Shown: positions 28,223 through 37,599, counted from the stretch's first letter. The stretch: 64,000 nucleotides of DNA from Thalassovita autumnalis (GCF_001458255.1 NZ_CYSB01000037.1:33801-97800), one strand, 5' to 3'. Program-made: numbers and translations. The notes: generated from the letters alone by a model not told the origin.

Positions 28223-28982
28223 GGTTGTTCTCCTCATGGCTGTGGTTCGGTCGACTGAGACCAGGGACCTTTGGCAACATTCCACGACGGATGCGGTGAA
28301 CCCGGGCATTCATCCAGTGACGGATGACGTGGCGATAGAGAAAATCACGCGCAAATCCGAAGTTCTGTCTATATTTCACGTAAAAGTCGTCGGGCGTATC
28401 AAAGGTTCCAAAATCACGAACGATACCGGTTTTCTGAATATAAGTGCTGCCGCCGCTCCAACTGACTGGTGGCGCACTCAGGCAATCCGTTCCGGCCCCG
28501 TAGCCGCAAAGGCTTTCTGTTTCGCTGAATTCCTTCTGAAGCGACTGCAGGAAGGGGGCGTCCAGAATGAAGCCTTCGAGATTGATCCAGCCCTCTTCTG
28601 TTTCGACTTCGACCCACGAGTGCAGAATTTCGGACGGTGCGAGGGGGTAGACCAGTTCGGGCACCACGCCACGCTGCAGGGCCTTGTGGATGGTGAAGCC
28701 GTGCAGGCGGCAGCGGATGCCTACGCTGCGCAGCAGTGCCATGAGAAGCGTCCCTTTCGTGTTGCACTGCCCGTAGCCGTCGGTCAGCACCGCAGAGGCG
28801 GGAATGTCGTCGACGCGGTTGTAGCCGAACGCAATCTCGTTTCTTACAAAGTCATAAACCGCGCCAATCCGGTCGACACGGGCAAGGTCATGCCAGCCAC
28901 GATCTCGTATCAGGTTCGAGATTGAGGGCGAGTCAAAATCCAGCAGTCTTGTCGCGGTTAAATAGGAATCGGTGGATGCCAC
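28212..28982 (-). CDS. transglutaminase-like cysteine protease-fold protein
   Basis: A 256-residue protein with a transglutaminase-like core: catalytic Cys in DGYGQCNTKG and His in ILHSWVEVE about 50 residues later, followed by an acidic residue in LEGFILD. No signal peptide. The GTG at 28982 has GGAGAG just upstream and lies about 25 nt after the predicted transcription start; the GTG at 29006 would sit at the transcription start. It is co-transcribed with the CDF exporter. Its substrate is unknown. Confidence 0.75.
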   Translation of the reverse strand: MASTDSYLTATRLLDFDSPSISNLIRDRGWHDLARVDRIGAVYDFVRNEIAFGYNRVDDIPASAVLTDGYGQCNTKGTLLMALLRSVGIRCRLHGFTIHKALQRGVVPELVYPLAPSEILHSWVEVETEEGWINLEGFILDAPFLQSLQKEFSETESLCGYGAGTDCLSAPPVSWSGGSTYIQKTGIVRDFGTFDTPDDFYVKYRQNFGFARDFLYRHVIRHWMNARVHRIRRGMLPKVPGLSRPNHSHEENNRAA

Positions 28983-29011
28983 AGGGTCTCTCCGCGAATC
29001 GTTCACGAGGA

Positions 29012-29042
29012 GTCTTAATCTCTACAGTGACTAGAGAGACAA
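29012..29042 (-). promoter_or_regulatory. MerR-type promoter of the transglutaminase-CDF operon
   Basis: Leftward -35 TTGTCT and -10 TAAGAC are separated by 19 nt, the overlong spacing used by MerR activators. The spacer carries the dyad CTCTAGTCACTGTAGAG. The same dyad recurs at seven other promoters of the island. Confidence 0.75.
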
Positions 29043-29075
29043 GCCTTTTCTCAAATGTCACTTTCGATCATGATT

Positions 29076-29810
29076 TTATCCGATCGTGCCAAGGGCCGGG
29101 AAGGTTTCGAGCAGCCAGAAGGCAAGGCGGCTGATTTGACCTGTCATCACGCCGATACCCATCAGCACCATCAGTCCGCCCGATATACGATAGAGCCATC
29201 GACCAGCCGCACCGATCCGCTTTAGCCTGCCTGCAATCTCGTTGGTGAAGAGCGCTATGATCAGAAACGGCAGTCCAAGTCCTGCCGAGTAGATTGCCAG
29301 CAAGGCCATCCCGTCCGCTCCAGATGTCGCGCTTACTGCCAGGATCGACCCAAGCACAGGGCCTATCCAGGGCGTCCAGCCAAAGGCAAAGGCAAGACCC
29401 AAAAGGTAGGCTCCAACGGCGCTGCCGCCGTCAACTTTTACGTCGGGCCTCGTGTCACGCATCATGGCGGGGATCTTGATCGCGCCCATCATGACAAGTC
29501 CGAACAAGACGATCAAAAAGCCACCCGCAAGCCCGAGTTCGTATTTCCAGCGCAAGAGCATCCCGCCCAAAAGACTTGCCCCGACCCCGAGCGCCACGAA
29601 GACTGTCGAAAACCCGAACACGAACCACAAACTCAGGATCACGCTGCGCGCCCGTTCGGCAATGCTGCGCGCCGCCCCGGATTTCACGGCGGGCTGTCCC
29701 GCGATGTAAGACACGTAGCCAGGAGCAAGAGGCAGGACACAAGGCGACAGAAAGGATATGGTGCCACCCAGAAAAGCCGCGACGATTCCAACACCTGAAA
29801 TTTCGAACAT
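29076..29810 (-). CDS. ccdA: CcdA-type thiol-reductant transporter
   Basis: A 244-residue polytopic protein of the DsbD transmembrane-domain family. It has FLSPCVLPLAPGYVSY near the N-terminus with the redox Cys, and six hydrophobic helices. CcdA carries electrons from cytosolic thioredoxin to periplasmic thiol proteins such as CcmG. The second redox Cys expected in helix 4 is not visible: the segment reads AFGWTPWIGPVLGS, where Trp-Thr-Pro-Trp replaces the usual Trp-Thr-Pro-Cys. That may reduce or alter activity. ATG at 29810, behind a MerR-type promoter. Confidence 0.82.
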   Translation of the reverse strand: MFEISGVGIVAAFLGGTISFLSPCVLPLAPGYVSYIAGQPAVKSGAARSIAERARSVILSLWFVFGFSTVFVALGVGASLLGGMLLRWKYELGLAGGFLIVLFGLVMMGAIKIPAMMRDTRPDVKVDGGSAVGAYLLGLAFAFGWTPWIGPVLGSILAVSATSGADGMALLAIYSAGLGLPFLIIALFTNEIAGRLKRIGAAGRWLYRISGGLMVLMGIGVMTGQISRLAFWLLETFPALGTIG

Positions 29811-29848
29811 TCAATTCCTGCCTTGCTTTAGCCTGTGAAACGCGCACC

Positions 29849-29879
29849 GTTGTAAAAGCTAAAGCTACTGTAGGAGCAA
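29849..29879 (-). promoter_or_regulatory. MerR-type promoter of ccdA
   Basis: Leftward -35 TTGCTC and -10 TACAAC with a 19-nt spacer containing CTACAGTAGCTTTAG. It sits between ynfA and ccdA, so ccdA has its own promoter. Confidence 0.7.
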
Positions 29880-29889
29880 TGCCGTTTTA

Positions 29890-30216
29890 TTACGCTCTGC
29901 GGGGTGCCGCGAGGATGATGGCAGCACCCAACAAGCATACAGTGGTGCCGAGCAGATCCCACCTGTCCGGCCGGTGCCCTTCGGCGAGCCACATCCAGAG
30001 AATGGACGCGGCAATATAGATCCCACCATAGGCGGCAAAGGCGCGTCCCGCAGCCACAGTGTCGACCTGAGCCAGAAGCCAGCCGAACGCCACCAGCGCC
30101 GCCACACCGGGGACAAGCCAAAGTGGGGACGCGCCAAGACGCCACCATGCCCAGATGGCAAAGCATCCGGCGATCTCAGCCAAGGCCGCGAGCGGATAGA
30201 CGAGCACTGCGGTCAT
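29890..30216 (-). CDS. YnfA/UPF0060 small membrane protein
   Basis: A 108-residue protein with four membrane helices and the family patterns [16 protein letters not shown] and [21 protein letters not shown]0060 proteins resemble small multidrug transporters; their role is not settled, though they often neighbour metal-resistance genes. It starts one nt after the merR stop codon, so the two are co-transcribed. Confidence 0.85.
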   Translation of the reverse strand: MTAVLVYPLAALAEIAGCFAIWAWWRLGASPLWLVPGVAALVAFGWLLAQVDTVAAGRAFAAYGGIYIAASILWMWLAEGHRPDRWDLLGTTVCLLGAAIILAAPRRA

Positions 30217-30217
30217 C

Positions 30218-30646
30218 TCAGGCGCCGATCTCGTCGTGGTCCGTCAGGCACTCGGAATGGTCGCGCAACACCTCCAGCACACGGCAATCGGCCGTGTGCC
30301 CGCCGCTGCATTCGTGCACCATCCTCTGCAATTCTGTCCGAAGGGCTTCAAGTCGGGCCATACGTTGCTCAACCTGCTTGAGTTGTCGGCGAGCGATGGC
30401 ATCGGCCTCCGCGCACGACTTGTCTGGATGATCGCTCAGATCAAGAAGCTCACGGATTGCGTCCAGCGAGAACCCGAGTTGCCGCGCATGCCGGACGAAA
30501 GACAAGCGGTCAAGCTCACTATCTCCATAGCGCCGCTGACCGCCAGCCGATCGCCCGGGCTCGGGCAGGAGTCCGATCTGCTCGTAATAGCGGATCGTCT
30601 GCACCTTCGTCCCGGTCCTTTTTGCCAAAGTGCCGATTGTGAGCAT
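30218..30646 (-). CDS. MerR-family metal-responsive regulator (ZntR/CadR/PbrR type)
   Basis: A 142-residue MerR protein: N-terminal winged helix [21 protein letters not shown], a dimerisation helix, a Cys near residue 79 (KSCAEAD) and a C-terminal metal loop CSGGHTADC near residue 115. Cys79 plus this loop is the pattern of Zn, Cd or Pb sensors. Such proteins twist promoters with 19-20-nt spacers to activate them when metal binds. Its own promoter carries the matching dyad. It is the only MerR gene in the window and so the likely regulator of all eight promoters described here. Confidence 0.9.
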   Translation of the reverse strand: MLTIGTLAKRTGTKVQTIRYYEQIGLLPEPGRSAGGQRRYGDSELDRLSFVRHARQLGFSLDAIRELLDLSDHPDKSCAEADAIARRQLKQVEQRMARLEALRTELQRMVHECSGGHTADCRVLEVLRDHSECLTDHDEIGA

Positions 30647-30654
30647 ATCACCTC

Positions 30655-30685
30655 TCCAAACTATCTACAGCCCGTGTAGCTTTAA
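30655..30685 (-). promoter_or_regulatory. MerR-type autoregulated promoter
   Basis: Leftward -35 TTAAAG and a weak -10 TTTGGA lie 19 nt apart. The spacer contains CTACA-CGGGC-TGTAG, a perfect interrupted dyad. The GGAGAGG ribosome site follows directly before the merR ATG. Confidence 0.6.
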
Positions 30686-30756
30686 GCGTTTTTTTGCACA
30701 AGTTCCGCTCGGCATCTCACAGGTCAGTGAACATCGCTCTTTCATCCAGAATAGGT

Positions 30757-30914
30757 CTTGAACCTACAGTAGCTAGAGGGTGTAAACGCGCCTAAAATAT
30801 AGAATCAAATTCGGGCGGAGCGGCGTGCGGCTATCAGGTCTTCAGAAAGTACTACGGGTTTTGGCGGGTGTGGCGGCGCTCGTTTTCATCTGGTCGTTGT
30901 TGTGGTGCGACTAT
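30757..30914 (+). repeat. copy 1 of a duplicated promoter plus SCO 5' end
   Basis: These 158 nt match 38114-38271 with scattered substitutions. The match starts at the -35 box of the MerR-type promoter and ends within the membrane-anchor codons of the SCO gene. Confidence 0.85.
30758..30788 (+). promoter_or_regulatory. MerR-type promoter upstream of the SCO remnant and scsB
   Basis: Rightward -35 TTGAAC and -10 TAAACG with the 19-nt spacer CTACAGTAGCTAGAGGGTG. It is identical to the promoter at 38115. Because no terminator is seen, it may drive scsB through a leader of about 430 nt. Confidence 0.75.
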
Positions 30915-30956
30915 TTTGTCGCCCAGCATCGGGTCTCGACGGGCGCACTATCGTAA
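30825..30956 (+). pseudogene. truncated SCO N-terminal fragment
   Basis: A GTG with the same GGCGGAGCGGC leader as the intact SCO gene at 38182 opens a 43-codon frame. The product begins MRLSGLQKVLRVLAGVAALV, closely matching the SCO membrane anchor, and then diverges to a stop. The copper-binding CPxxC domain is absent. It is a duplication remnant left with its promoter. Confidence 0.8.
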
Positions 30957-31219
30957 GTATCGTGAACAGACAAAAAAGGACTAACCTTGAAACGGCGCTA
31001 GCCTGAGAGCGCGACACCATGGAGAGCGGGTCCAGCTTGCGTTCGACGCGGAAAAACGACTGTTTTGTAGGAAGCCCAGACGAGCATCGCTGTCGCCTAG
31101 TTGGTCGGAGTCTTGGCTCTGCCCACTGTTTGAGGGGTCGACGCCGTCACAAAGGCGTTCGGGACTAGCACGTTGCTGTAACTTCCCGAGACTGAGCGCG
31201 AAGAAAAAGAGGTCAGAAT

Positions 31220-33322
31220 ATGCGTACAACCTTGGCAGGGTATCAGGGATTGCTTATCAGTCTCGCACTCTTTCTTGTTTTTGTGGCAAGCCCTGTTCGC
31301 GCCTTGGAATCCAATGCGTATCGTTCCGAAGTTCTGACGGCACGTTTGATCGTCGCGGAAGCAGGAATCGCCCCAGGATCGCAGTTCCTTTCGGCGGGTT
31401 TGAAGATTGAACTGGAGGAAGGATGGAAAGCGTACTGGCGGTCGCCAGGCGAGGTTGGCCTGCCGCCAGAGATCGATTGGGAGGGGTCCACAAACCTTGA
31501 ATCCGTCGACATGCTTTGGCCCGCACCCACGCGTTTCCGCGCCTTCGGAATTGAAAATTTCGGCTATGCCAAACAAGTAATATTTCCATTGCAGTTGCGG
31601 CTTGCGAACTCTGATAGAGCGGCCGAGCTGAAGGGACTCGTCGATCTGCTGATCTGCTCCAATGTGTGCATTCCGGAAAGGTTTGAATTGACACTCCCTG
31701 TGCCATTGGGAACGGGCGTCGATGCGAAAGCCGCGACCGATATCGCGACATGGGCCGCTCGCGTACCTGTTGCAGGGCCAGAAAGTGCAATAGCGGTCTC
31801 GGGCGCATCGCTGAAGCAGGATCAGGCATTGGTTGTTCAAATGACGCGGCCTTCTGGCTGGAACAATCCCGATCTTTTTCCAGAGTTTGGTGCAGGCTCT
31901 GCATTCGGCGCACCCGACATCCGCCTTACAAGTGATCGCACCGGTCTCTGGGCAAGTATCCCGATTCTCGCGTTAAGCGAGGAACAAACCTCCCTTCGAA
32001 TTACGGTCGTAGACGAGGGTGTCGCGGTTACATTCGATGATGTGAACACTACCGACGTTGTACCTGCGCCACCTTACGCATCCGAGACCAGCCAAGATAG
32101 GGGTCAGTTTTTCCCGATTCTCTTGCTGTCCTTCCTGGGAGGGTTGATACTGAACGCAATGCCATGCGTCTTGCCAGTTCTATCGATTAAGTTCGGGTCG
32201 GCGCTCCGAATGAAGAATCGCTCCCTTTCACAATTGCGCGCGGGATTTCTCGCTACGGCTGTGGGAACTGTTGCTTTTATGTGGGTGCTGGCCTTGGCGG
32301 TCATAGCGCTGCAGACGCTCGGATATGCCGTTGGATGGGGTGTGCAGTTTCAGAATGCATATTTCCTAATTGCACTCATTCTCGTTGTCGGACTCTTTGC
32401 GGCAAATTTGTTTGGAGTTTTTGAAATTTCTTTGCCCAGCAGCTGGATGGTTAGGCTATCTGGCCGCTTTGGGCGGGGGTATGCCGAAGACTTCTCCACC
32501 GGCGCTCTGGCTGCGATACTTGCAACGCCTTGTTCAGCCCCGTTGCTGGGGACAGCCATTGCCTTCGCCCTTTCTGGCACGACAGGCGATATACTTGCGG
32601 TTTTCACAGCGATGGGGATTGGGCTTGCACTGCCATATATTCTGGTTGCCGCTTGGCCTGGTTTCCTGTCTCGACTGCCCAAACCGGGACCCTGGATGAT
32701 AAGCGTGAAGATCGTTCTCGGATTGCTGCTTGCCGGAACCGTTGCATGGCTATGCTGGGTCTTGATTGGTGTGACGTCGCCAACTCTCACAGGCCTGGTG
32801 CTGCTGGGTCTTGGGCTCATCGTACTGGCGGCGAGAGCCTATCAGGTTCAGCCTCGTAACGGTTTGCTGTGGGGAATGACTGCGGTTTTGGGCATGACGT
32901 TGGCGGCCCCTGCACTGCTGCCAAAAAGCTCCGATGATGTAACAGCCTCGATCACTTCTTACTGGGTCGAGTTCGACCGGTCCCGGATCGCGCGTGAAGT
33001 GTCGCAGGGCAAAACTGTCTTCGTGGACGTTACTGCGGATTGGTGCATCACTTGTAAAGCAAACAAAACCCTGGTCCTGGATCGTGAACCAGTTTTGGGA
33101 GCACTTGGCGAGGAAGGCGTGATTGCGATGCGCGCGGATTGGACGCGACCGGACGCGAAAATCCAATCCTATCTCGAGGCGCACGGCAGATACGCAATTC
33201 CGCTCAACATCGTCTACGGTCCAGATGCTCCTGAAGGTATCATTTTATCTGAACTACTATCTGCGGATGCCGTTCTCGAAGCACTGTCGGCTGCCAATCT
33301 CAGCGCTGTCCGAAAACGATGA
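31220..33322 (+). CDS. ScsB/DsbD-type thiol-disulfide interchange protein
   Basis: A 700-residue protein: signal peptide (about 1-29), a periplasmic N-terminal domain with a Cys pair (ICSNVCIPE near 145), eight hydrophobic helices with NAMPCVLPVLSIK (about 312) and ILATPCSAPLLG (about 432), which carry the two membrane redox Cys, and a C-terminal thioredoxin domain with TADWCITCK near 610. The length and long N-terminal domain fit ScsB rather than DsbD. ScsB passes electrons to periplasmic partners in copper tolerance. Ribosome site AGAGG before the ATG. Likely driven by the MerR-type promoter at 30758. Confidence 0.9.
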   Translation: MRTTLAGYQGLLISLALFLVFVASPVRALESNAYRSEVLTARLIVAEAGIAPGSQFLSAGLKIELEEGWKAYWRSPGEVGLPPEIDWEGSTNLESVDMLWPAPTRFRAFGIENFGYAKQVIFPLQLRLANSDRAAELKGLVDLLICSNVCIPERFELTLPVPLGTGVDAKAATDIATWAARVPVAGPESAIAVSGASLKQDQALVVQMTRPSGWNNPDLFPEFGAGSAFGAPDIRLTSDRTGLWASIPILALSEEQTSLRITVVDEGVAVTFDDVNTTDVVPAPPYASETSQDRGQFFPILLLSFLGGLILNAMPCVLPVLSIKFGSALRMKNRSLSQLRAGFLATAVGTVAFMWVLALAVIALQTLGYAVGWGVQFQNAYFLIALILVVGLFAANLFGVFEISLPSSWMVRLSGRFGRGYAEDFSTGALAAILATPCSAPLLGTAIAFALSGTTGDILAVFTAMGIGLALPYILVAAWPGFLSRLPKPGPWMISVKIVLGLLLAGTVAWLCWVLIGVTSPTLTGLVLLGLGLIVLAARAYQVQPRNGLLWGMTAVLGMTLAAPALLPKSSDDVTASITSYWVEFDRSRIAREVSQGKTVFVDVTADWCITCKANKTLVLDREPVLGALGEEGVIAMRADWTRPDAKIQSYLEAHGRYAIPLNIVYGPDAPEGIILSELLSADAVLEALSAANLSAVRKR

Positions 33323-33421
33323 CATAGTGCCGTTGCATTGCTCAAGGGAGGCAGAACCTACAGTGGTTTAGTTTCAGGTGAAAGGAAAGCTGTTATGTAT
33401 CTGAGACCACGCGGCCCCAAT

Positions 33422-34573
33422 TTATTTGTTGATCCGATCCAATCGGGCCGTGGCGGCGGCACGCATAGGGTCGGTTTCCGGAAGGCTTTCGGCCAAGGTG
33501 CGCGCATTGTCGGCGGCGTTCTGGGCAGCATCAAAGTCACCCAATACACTGTACGCCTCCGCAAGCCGAAGCCATCCTTCAAGATTGTCTTGGTCATCCA
33601 ACAATCGCGCCGCCAAGCGGTCAACCATGGAGCGGACGAAAGCGCTGCGTTCCTCGACCGACATGTCCTGAGCGGCCTCGATATCGGCCGCACCGGGGCT
33701 ACGCGCGTCCCGAGAGTCCGGAAAGAAATCAGCTAGGGTGACAGGGCTCTCTCCAACCTGTTCCCCCAATCGGTTGGCGACAGACAGGAAAAGTTCCATC
33801 CACGGATAGGCGCGATCCGCTCTCTTGAGGCGCTCGATCAAAAGCGTCCTTGCTTCATCTGGAACCCCGTCCTGTTCGAGGATCCGGGCTCTATAGAAAA
33901 TTGGGCCTGGATCATCGGGGTCCATCTCCGATGCGCGTTCGATCACGCTTTCCGCTTGCGGCGTCACGATCCCGTTCTCGGCTGCGATCAAGGCCTCGGC
34001 ATATAGCAATAGGGTTGAGATATCTGCATTGTCGCGGACAGTGACGCGTTCGAATGCATCGGCGGCATCATCGTAACGAGCCATACGCATATAGGTCTGA
34101 CCGAGCAGAACCCAACCATCACTTGGTCCACCAGACTCGTCTGCTTCAAGCCGGGTTTTTAGTCTCTGGGTCAACTCTGAGAGGTTTGCGGCTTCCTGGG
34201 TTTCAGATGCGCGAGACGCCAGAGGCTGGCTTTCGATCTGTGGCGAGCCGATTTGAGAATACAGAGCGAAGGCTACCAATGGCGTGGCAATGGCGGACGC
34301 GAAGATGGTGCTTCGCCCACTTGCGCGCGACGATTCACGTGTCGCAAGCCGACCGGCAGCCAGAATGCGGCGTTTGATTTCAACCCTGGCCGCGTCGGCC
34401 TCGGTAACGGATATCAGATTCCGCTCTTGATCAGTATCAATTTCGGAAAGCTGATCCTTGAGGATAACCAACGCTCCATCCTTTCTGTTCAGGACTTCAC
34501 CCGTTCGATAGAGACCGGACAAGAACAGAAGGACAGTGATGGATGCCATCGCGCCTAACACCAACCAAATCAT
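33422..34573 (-). CDS. ccmI: CcmI cytochrome c maturation chaperone
   Basis: A 383-residue protein: two N-terminal membrane helices (about 1-20 and 95-115), with a Leu-zipper-like cytosolic loop between them, and a periplasmic C-terminal part with TPR repeats (WVLLGQTYMRMARYDDA; LLYAEALI; GWLRLAEAYSVLGDFDAA). CcmI presents apocytochrome c to the CcmFH heme ligase. ATG at 34573 overlaps the ccmH stop. Last gene of the leftward ccmFGHI operon. Confidence 0.9.
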   Translation of the reverse strand: MIWLVLGAMASITVLLFLSGLYRTGEVLNRKDGALVILKDQLSEIDTDQERNLISVTEADAARVEIKRRILAAGRLATRESSRASGRSTIFASAIATPLVAFALYSQIGSPQIESQPLASRASETQEAANLSELTQRLKTRLEADESGGPSDGWVLLGQTYMRMARYDDAADAFERVTVRDNADISTLLLYAEALIAAENGIVTPQAESVIERASEMDPDDPGPIFYRARILEQDGVPDEARTLLIERLKRADRAYPWMELFLSVANRLGEQVGESPVTLADFFPDSRDARSPGAADIEAAQDMSVEERSAFVRSMVDRLAARLLDDQDNLEGWLRLAEAYSVLGDFDAAQNAADNARTLAESLPETDPMRAAATARLDRINK

Positions 34574-35055
34574 GGGTCTCTCCGTCCTTCATTTTCATGA
34601 AAAATGGCTTCGAACTCACGCTCTTCATCGGGGCTCAGTGGATCAGCAGTGCCATCAAGAACGGCCCTGCTTCGGCACCTGATTGTGACAAAGACAACGC
34701 CAATCCCAACGGCAAAAAGAACCGCTGGTCCGAACCACAACAGATACGTGGCGGGTTTCAGTCGCGGCCTGAACAGGACGAAGTCACCATATCGATCTAC
34801 GAAAAACGCAATGATCTCGTCATTTGTTTCACCTGCAATCAGACGTTCGCGCAGCAAGGTGCGCATCGTTCGGGCAACACCCGCATTTGAGCTATCGATA
34901 TCCTGATTCTGGCAGACAACGCAGCGTAGCTGCTTTGAGAGCTCCCGGGCGCGCGACTCAAGCACCGGATCATCCAGCAACTCATCTGGCTCCACAGCCC
35001 ATGCCGCGGTTGTTGCGGCAAGCATCAGCACCAGTGAATAGAGCCAACTCTTCAT
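34570..35055 (-). CDS. ccmH: CcmH/CycL apocytochrome reductase
   Basis: A 161-residue protein with a signal peptide (cleavage after AAWA), the redox motif LRCVVCQNQDI near residue 42, and one C-terminal membrane helix (about 105-125). It reduces apocytochrome c Cys with CcmG before heme attachment. It overlaps ccmG and ccmI by 4 nt each. Confidence 0.93.
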   Translation of the reverse strand: MKSWLYSLVLMLAATTAAWAVEPDELLDDPVLESRARELSKQLRCVVCQNQDIDSSNAGVARTMRTLLRERLIAGETNDEIIAFFVDRYGDFVLFRPRLKPATYLLWFGPAVLFAVGIGVVFVTIRCRSRAVLDGTADPLSPDEEREFEAIFHENEGRRDP

Positions 35056-35606
35056 GATTGACCACCTGCTGCGGCCAACGCAGCACGAATTTCATCCTGT
35101 GCCTCTGGCGTCACAATGGGACCAACGTAGCGATAGACTACGATACCGTTCGCATCGATCACAAACGTCTCAGGCACCCCCGAAATACCCCATTCGATAC
35201 CGACCCGGCCCTCGCTGTCTGATCCGATCCTCTCATAGGGGTTGCCAAGCTCCTCCAGCCAGTTTGCGGCATCTGCTGGTTTGTCCATGTAGTTAATCCC
35301 CATCAGCCGAACACCGTCCTGTTCAACAAGCCTGGTTAGCACCGCATGCTCAGCACGACAGGGCACGCACCATGAAGCGAATACATTGACCAAAACCGGC
35401 TCGCCAATGCTACGAAGGGCTGCGGCCGACAGTCCGGGGGTCTGCGTGCTCTCTACCGGTGGAAGCTCAAAATCCGGAACTGGTTCGGAGACCAAAGCGG
35501 AAGGAATTGCGTTAGGATCTCGGTCTGGGTTGAGCCCCCAGAACAAAAATCCACCCAAGACCACTGCGACCAGCGCTGGCATCGCGAGAAGGATTTTCTT
35601 CATCAT
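35052..35606 (-). CDS. ccmG: CcmG/DsbE periplasmic thioredoxin
   Basis: A 184-residue membrane-anchored thioredoxin: N-terminal helix (about 5-24) and FASWCVPCRAEH with the WCVPC active site near residue 78, then GVPETFVID with the cis-Pro. It reduces CcmH during cytochrome c maturation. Start ATG at 35606 (a second ATG follows directly); the longer frame runs into ccmF. Confidence 0.93.
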   Translation of the reverse strand: MMKKILLAMPALVAVVLGGFLFWGLNPDRDPNAIPSALVSEPVPDFELPPVESTQTPGLSAAALRSIGEPVLVNVFASWCVPCRAEHAVLTRLVEQDGVRLMGINYMDKPADAANWLEELGNPYERIGSDSEGRVGIEWGISGVPETFVIDANGIVVYRYVGPIVTPEAQDEIRAALAAAGGQS

Positions 35607-35607
35607 A

Positions 35608-37599
35608 TCATTCCGCCGGTTGAAGCGCTGACGACCGGCTTTTTGGCGACGGCGCACCCACCCGCAATCTGCGGTCCGATAGCGAAAGGGACCCGCCAAG
35701 CACCAGCATCGTCGCTCCGATCCATATCCAATTAACCAGTGGTTCGTAGAGAATGCGCAAATTCCACTGGCCCGACGCCTTTTCGGTCGCAGGCTCACTG
35801 ATGGTGACGTAGAGATCACCTCTGAGCGTTGATCGGATTGCAGATTCGGTTGTGGACGTCCCCGCAACTGGATAGTTTCTGCGCTCTGGACGAAGAAGCG
35901 TAATCTCCCGTCCATCTTTCAAGACGCGAAGCTGGCCTTGTTGTGCGATGTAGTTTGGACCACGCAACCGTTCGACACCGTCGAATATTACCTCAAAACC
36001 GGCGATTTCCACGGTCGTCCCCGGTTCTGCGAAAAGAACACGTTCTTCCTTCCAGGCTGTGGAACCTACAAACCCAAGCACAAGCATTGCAACGCCAAGA
36101 TGCGCGAGCGTCATACCGTGCACAGCGCGCGGCAAGTTCCGCGCGCGACGCAGCGACTGTGAAAGGGGTAAATCAAAGAGCTTGATGCGCAACGCCCATT
36201 CGCGCAACGTTGCAACAAAAACCCAGGCTGCAATCCCTATTGAGACCACTGCAAGCAGGGGCCCGTCTGTCTGAAGGTACCAAACGATCCCCGCAACACC
36301 AATCGCGATACCAAAAACCAAACGCAGCCGCTGCCAGATACCGGGAAGATCGGCCCGTTTCCAAGACAGGAATGGGCCAATTCCCATGATGATGACTAGC
36401 GGCAGCATGAAAGGGATAAACGTCGCGTTGAAATACGGTGGTCCTACAGAGATCTTTTCATCAGTCACCGCTTCCACAAACAACGGATAGAGTGTTCCAA
36501 AAAGGACGGTCGCCGTTGCGGTCGCGAGCAGAAGGTTGTTGAGCAAAAGCCCCGCCTCGCGGCTAATCGGCCGAAATACGCCACCCGATCCAAGCTGAGG
36601 CGCGCGCCATGCGTAAAGTGTCAGTGAGCCGACAATGGTTACGCCAAGAAGGCCGAGAATGTACACGCCGCGCGCCGGGTCGACCGCGAACGCGTGAACG
36701 GATGTCAAAATGCCGGATCGGACGATAAATGTCCCCAGAAGTGACAGTGAAAAGGTCAGGATGGCCAAAAGAATGGTCCAGCTTTTGAACGTGTCCCGCT
36801 TTTCCGTGACGATAGCGGAGTGCAGGAGTGCCGTACCCAGCAGCCATGGCATGAAGGATGCGTTTTCCACCGGGTCCCAAAACCACCAGCCGCCCCAGCC
36901 AAGTTCGTAATAGGCCCACCAAGAGCCGAGTGCGATCCCCGCAGTGAGGCTGATCCAGGCCGTCAGAGTCCAAGGCCGCACCCAACGCGCCCATGCGGGA
37001 TCCACCCGACCCTCTATCAGAGCCGCGACCGCGAAGGAGAAGACGATCGAGAAGCCGACATACCCAAAATACAAGAGCGGGGGATGCATCGCCAACCCGA
37101 TGTCCTGCAGCAGAGGATTAAGGTCTGTGCCATCCAGAGGCGGCGGAAACACCCGCTCGAACGGATTGGATGTAAAGAGCATGAAGCTCAGGAAACCGAC
37201 GCTGATCCAGGCTTGAACGGATAGAGTTCGCGCTTTGAGACCAACCGGAATGTTTCTGCCCAGCAGCGCGACCCCAGCCCCGAAAAGTACGAGAATAAAG
37301 GTCCAGAGAACTAGAGACCCTTCGTGGCTGCCCCAAGTGCCGGCAACCTTGAAGATCATCGGCTTCAGAGAGTGGGAATTTTCAACCACGTTTCGAACCG
37401 TGAAATCACTGACAACAAAGGAGCGCATGAGCGCGCCAAACGCAATTGCAACTAACGTCACCTGAAGCACCGCTGTTGTCTTTGCACTTTCCATCCAAAG
37501 CACGCGTCCCGTGCTTGCTCCGACAATTGGCAAGATGCTTTGAACAATCGCGACGGCAAGCGCGAGGGTAAGGGCGAATTGTCCGATCTCAGGTGTCAT
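35608..37599 (-). CDS. ccmF: CcmF heme lyase
   Basis: A 663-residue polytopic protein with about 15 membrane helices, the WWD signature WGGWWFWDPVENASFMPWL near residue 225-245 and conserved His residues in flanking helices. CcmF ligates heme from holo-CcmE to apocytochrome c with CcmH and CcmI. ATG at 37599, with AGGAGG upstream. ccmA to ccmE are not in this window, so heme delivery must come from genes elsewhere. Confidence 0.93.
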   Translation of the reverse strand: MTPEIGQFALTLALAVAIVQSILPIVGASTGRVLWMESAKTTAVLQVTLVAIAFGALMRSFVVSDFTVRNVVENSHSLKPMIFKVAGTWGSHEGSLVLWTFILVLFGAGVALLGRNIPVGLKARTLSVQAWISVGFLSFMLFTSNPFERVFPPPLDGTDLNPLLQDIGLAMHPPLLYFGYVGFSIVFSFAVAALIEGRVDPAWARWVRPWTLTAWISLTAGIALGSWWAYYELGWGGWWFWDPVENASFMPWLLGTALLHSAIVTEKRDTFKSWTILLAILTFSLSLLGTFIVRSGILTSVHAFAVDPARGVYILGLLGVTIVGSLTLYAWRAPQLGSGGVFRPISREAGLLLNNLLLATATATVLFGTLYPLFVEAVTDEKISVGPPYFNATFIPFMLPLVIIMGIGPFLSWKRADLPGIWQRLRLVFGIAIGVAGIVWYLQTDGPLLAVVSIGIAAWVFVATLREWALRIKLFDLPLSQSLRRARNLPRAVHGMTLAHLGVAMLVLGFVGSTAWKEERVLFAEPGTTVEIAGFEVIFDGVERLRGPNYIAQQGQLRVLKDGREITLLRPERRNYPVAGTSTTESAIRSTLRGDLYVTISEPATEKASGQWNLRILYEPLVNWIWIGATMLVLGGSLSLSDRRLRVGAPSPKSRSSALQPAE

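Noticed and set aside
28236..28925. 229-codon plus-strand frame
   Set aside because: Lies opposite the transglutaminase-like gene with its conserved Cys and His; no ribosome site.
33351..33380. Ninth MerR-like half-site (AACCTACAGTGGTTTAG)
   Set aside because: It lies between two convergent gene ends with no usable -35 or -10, so it cannot be a promoter as it stands.
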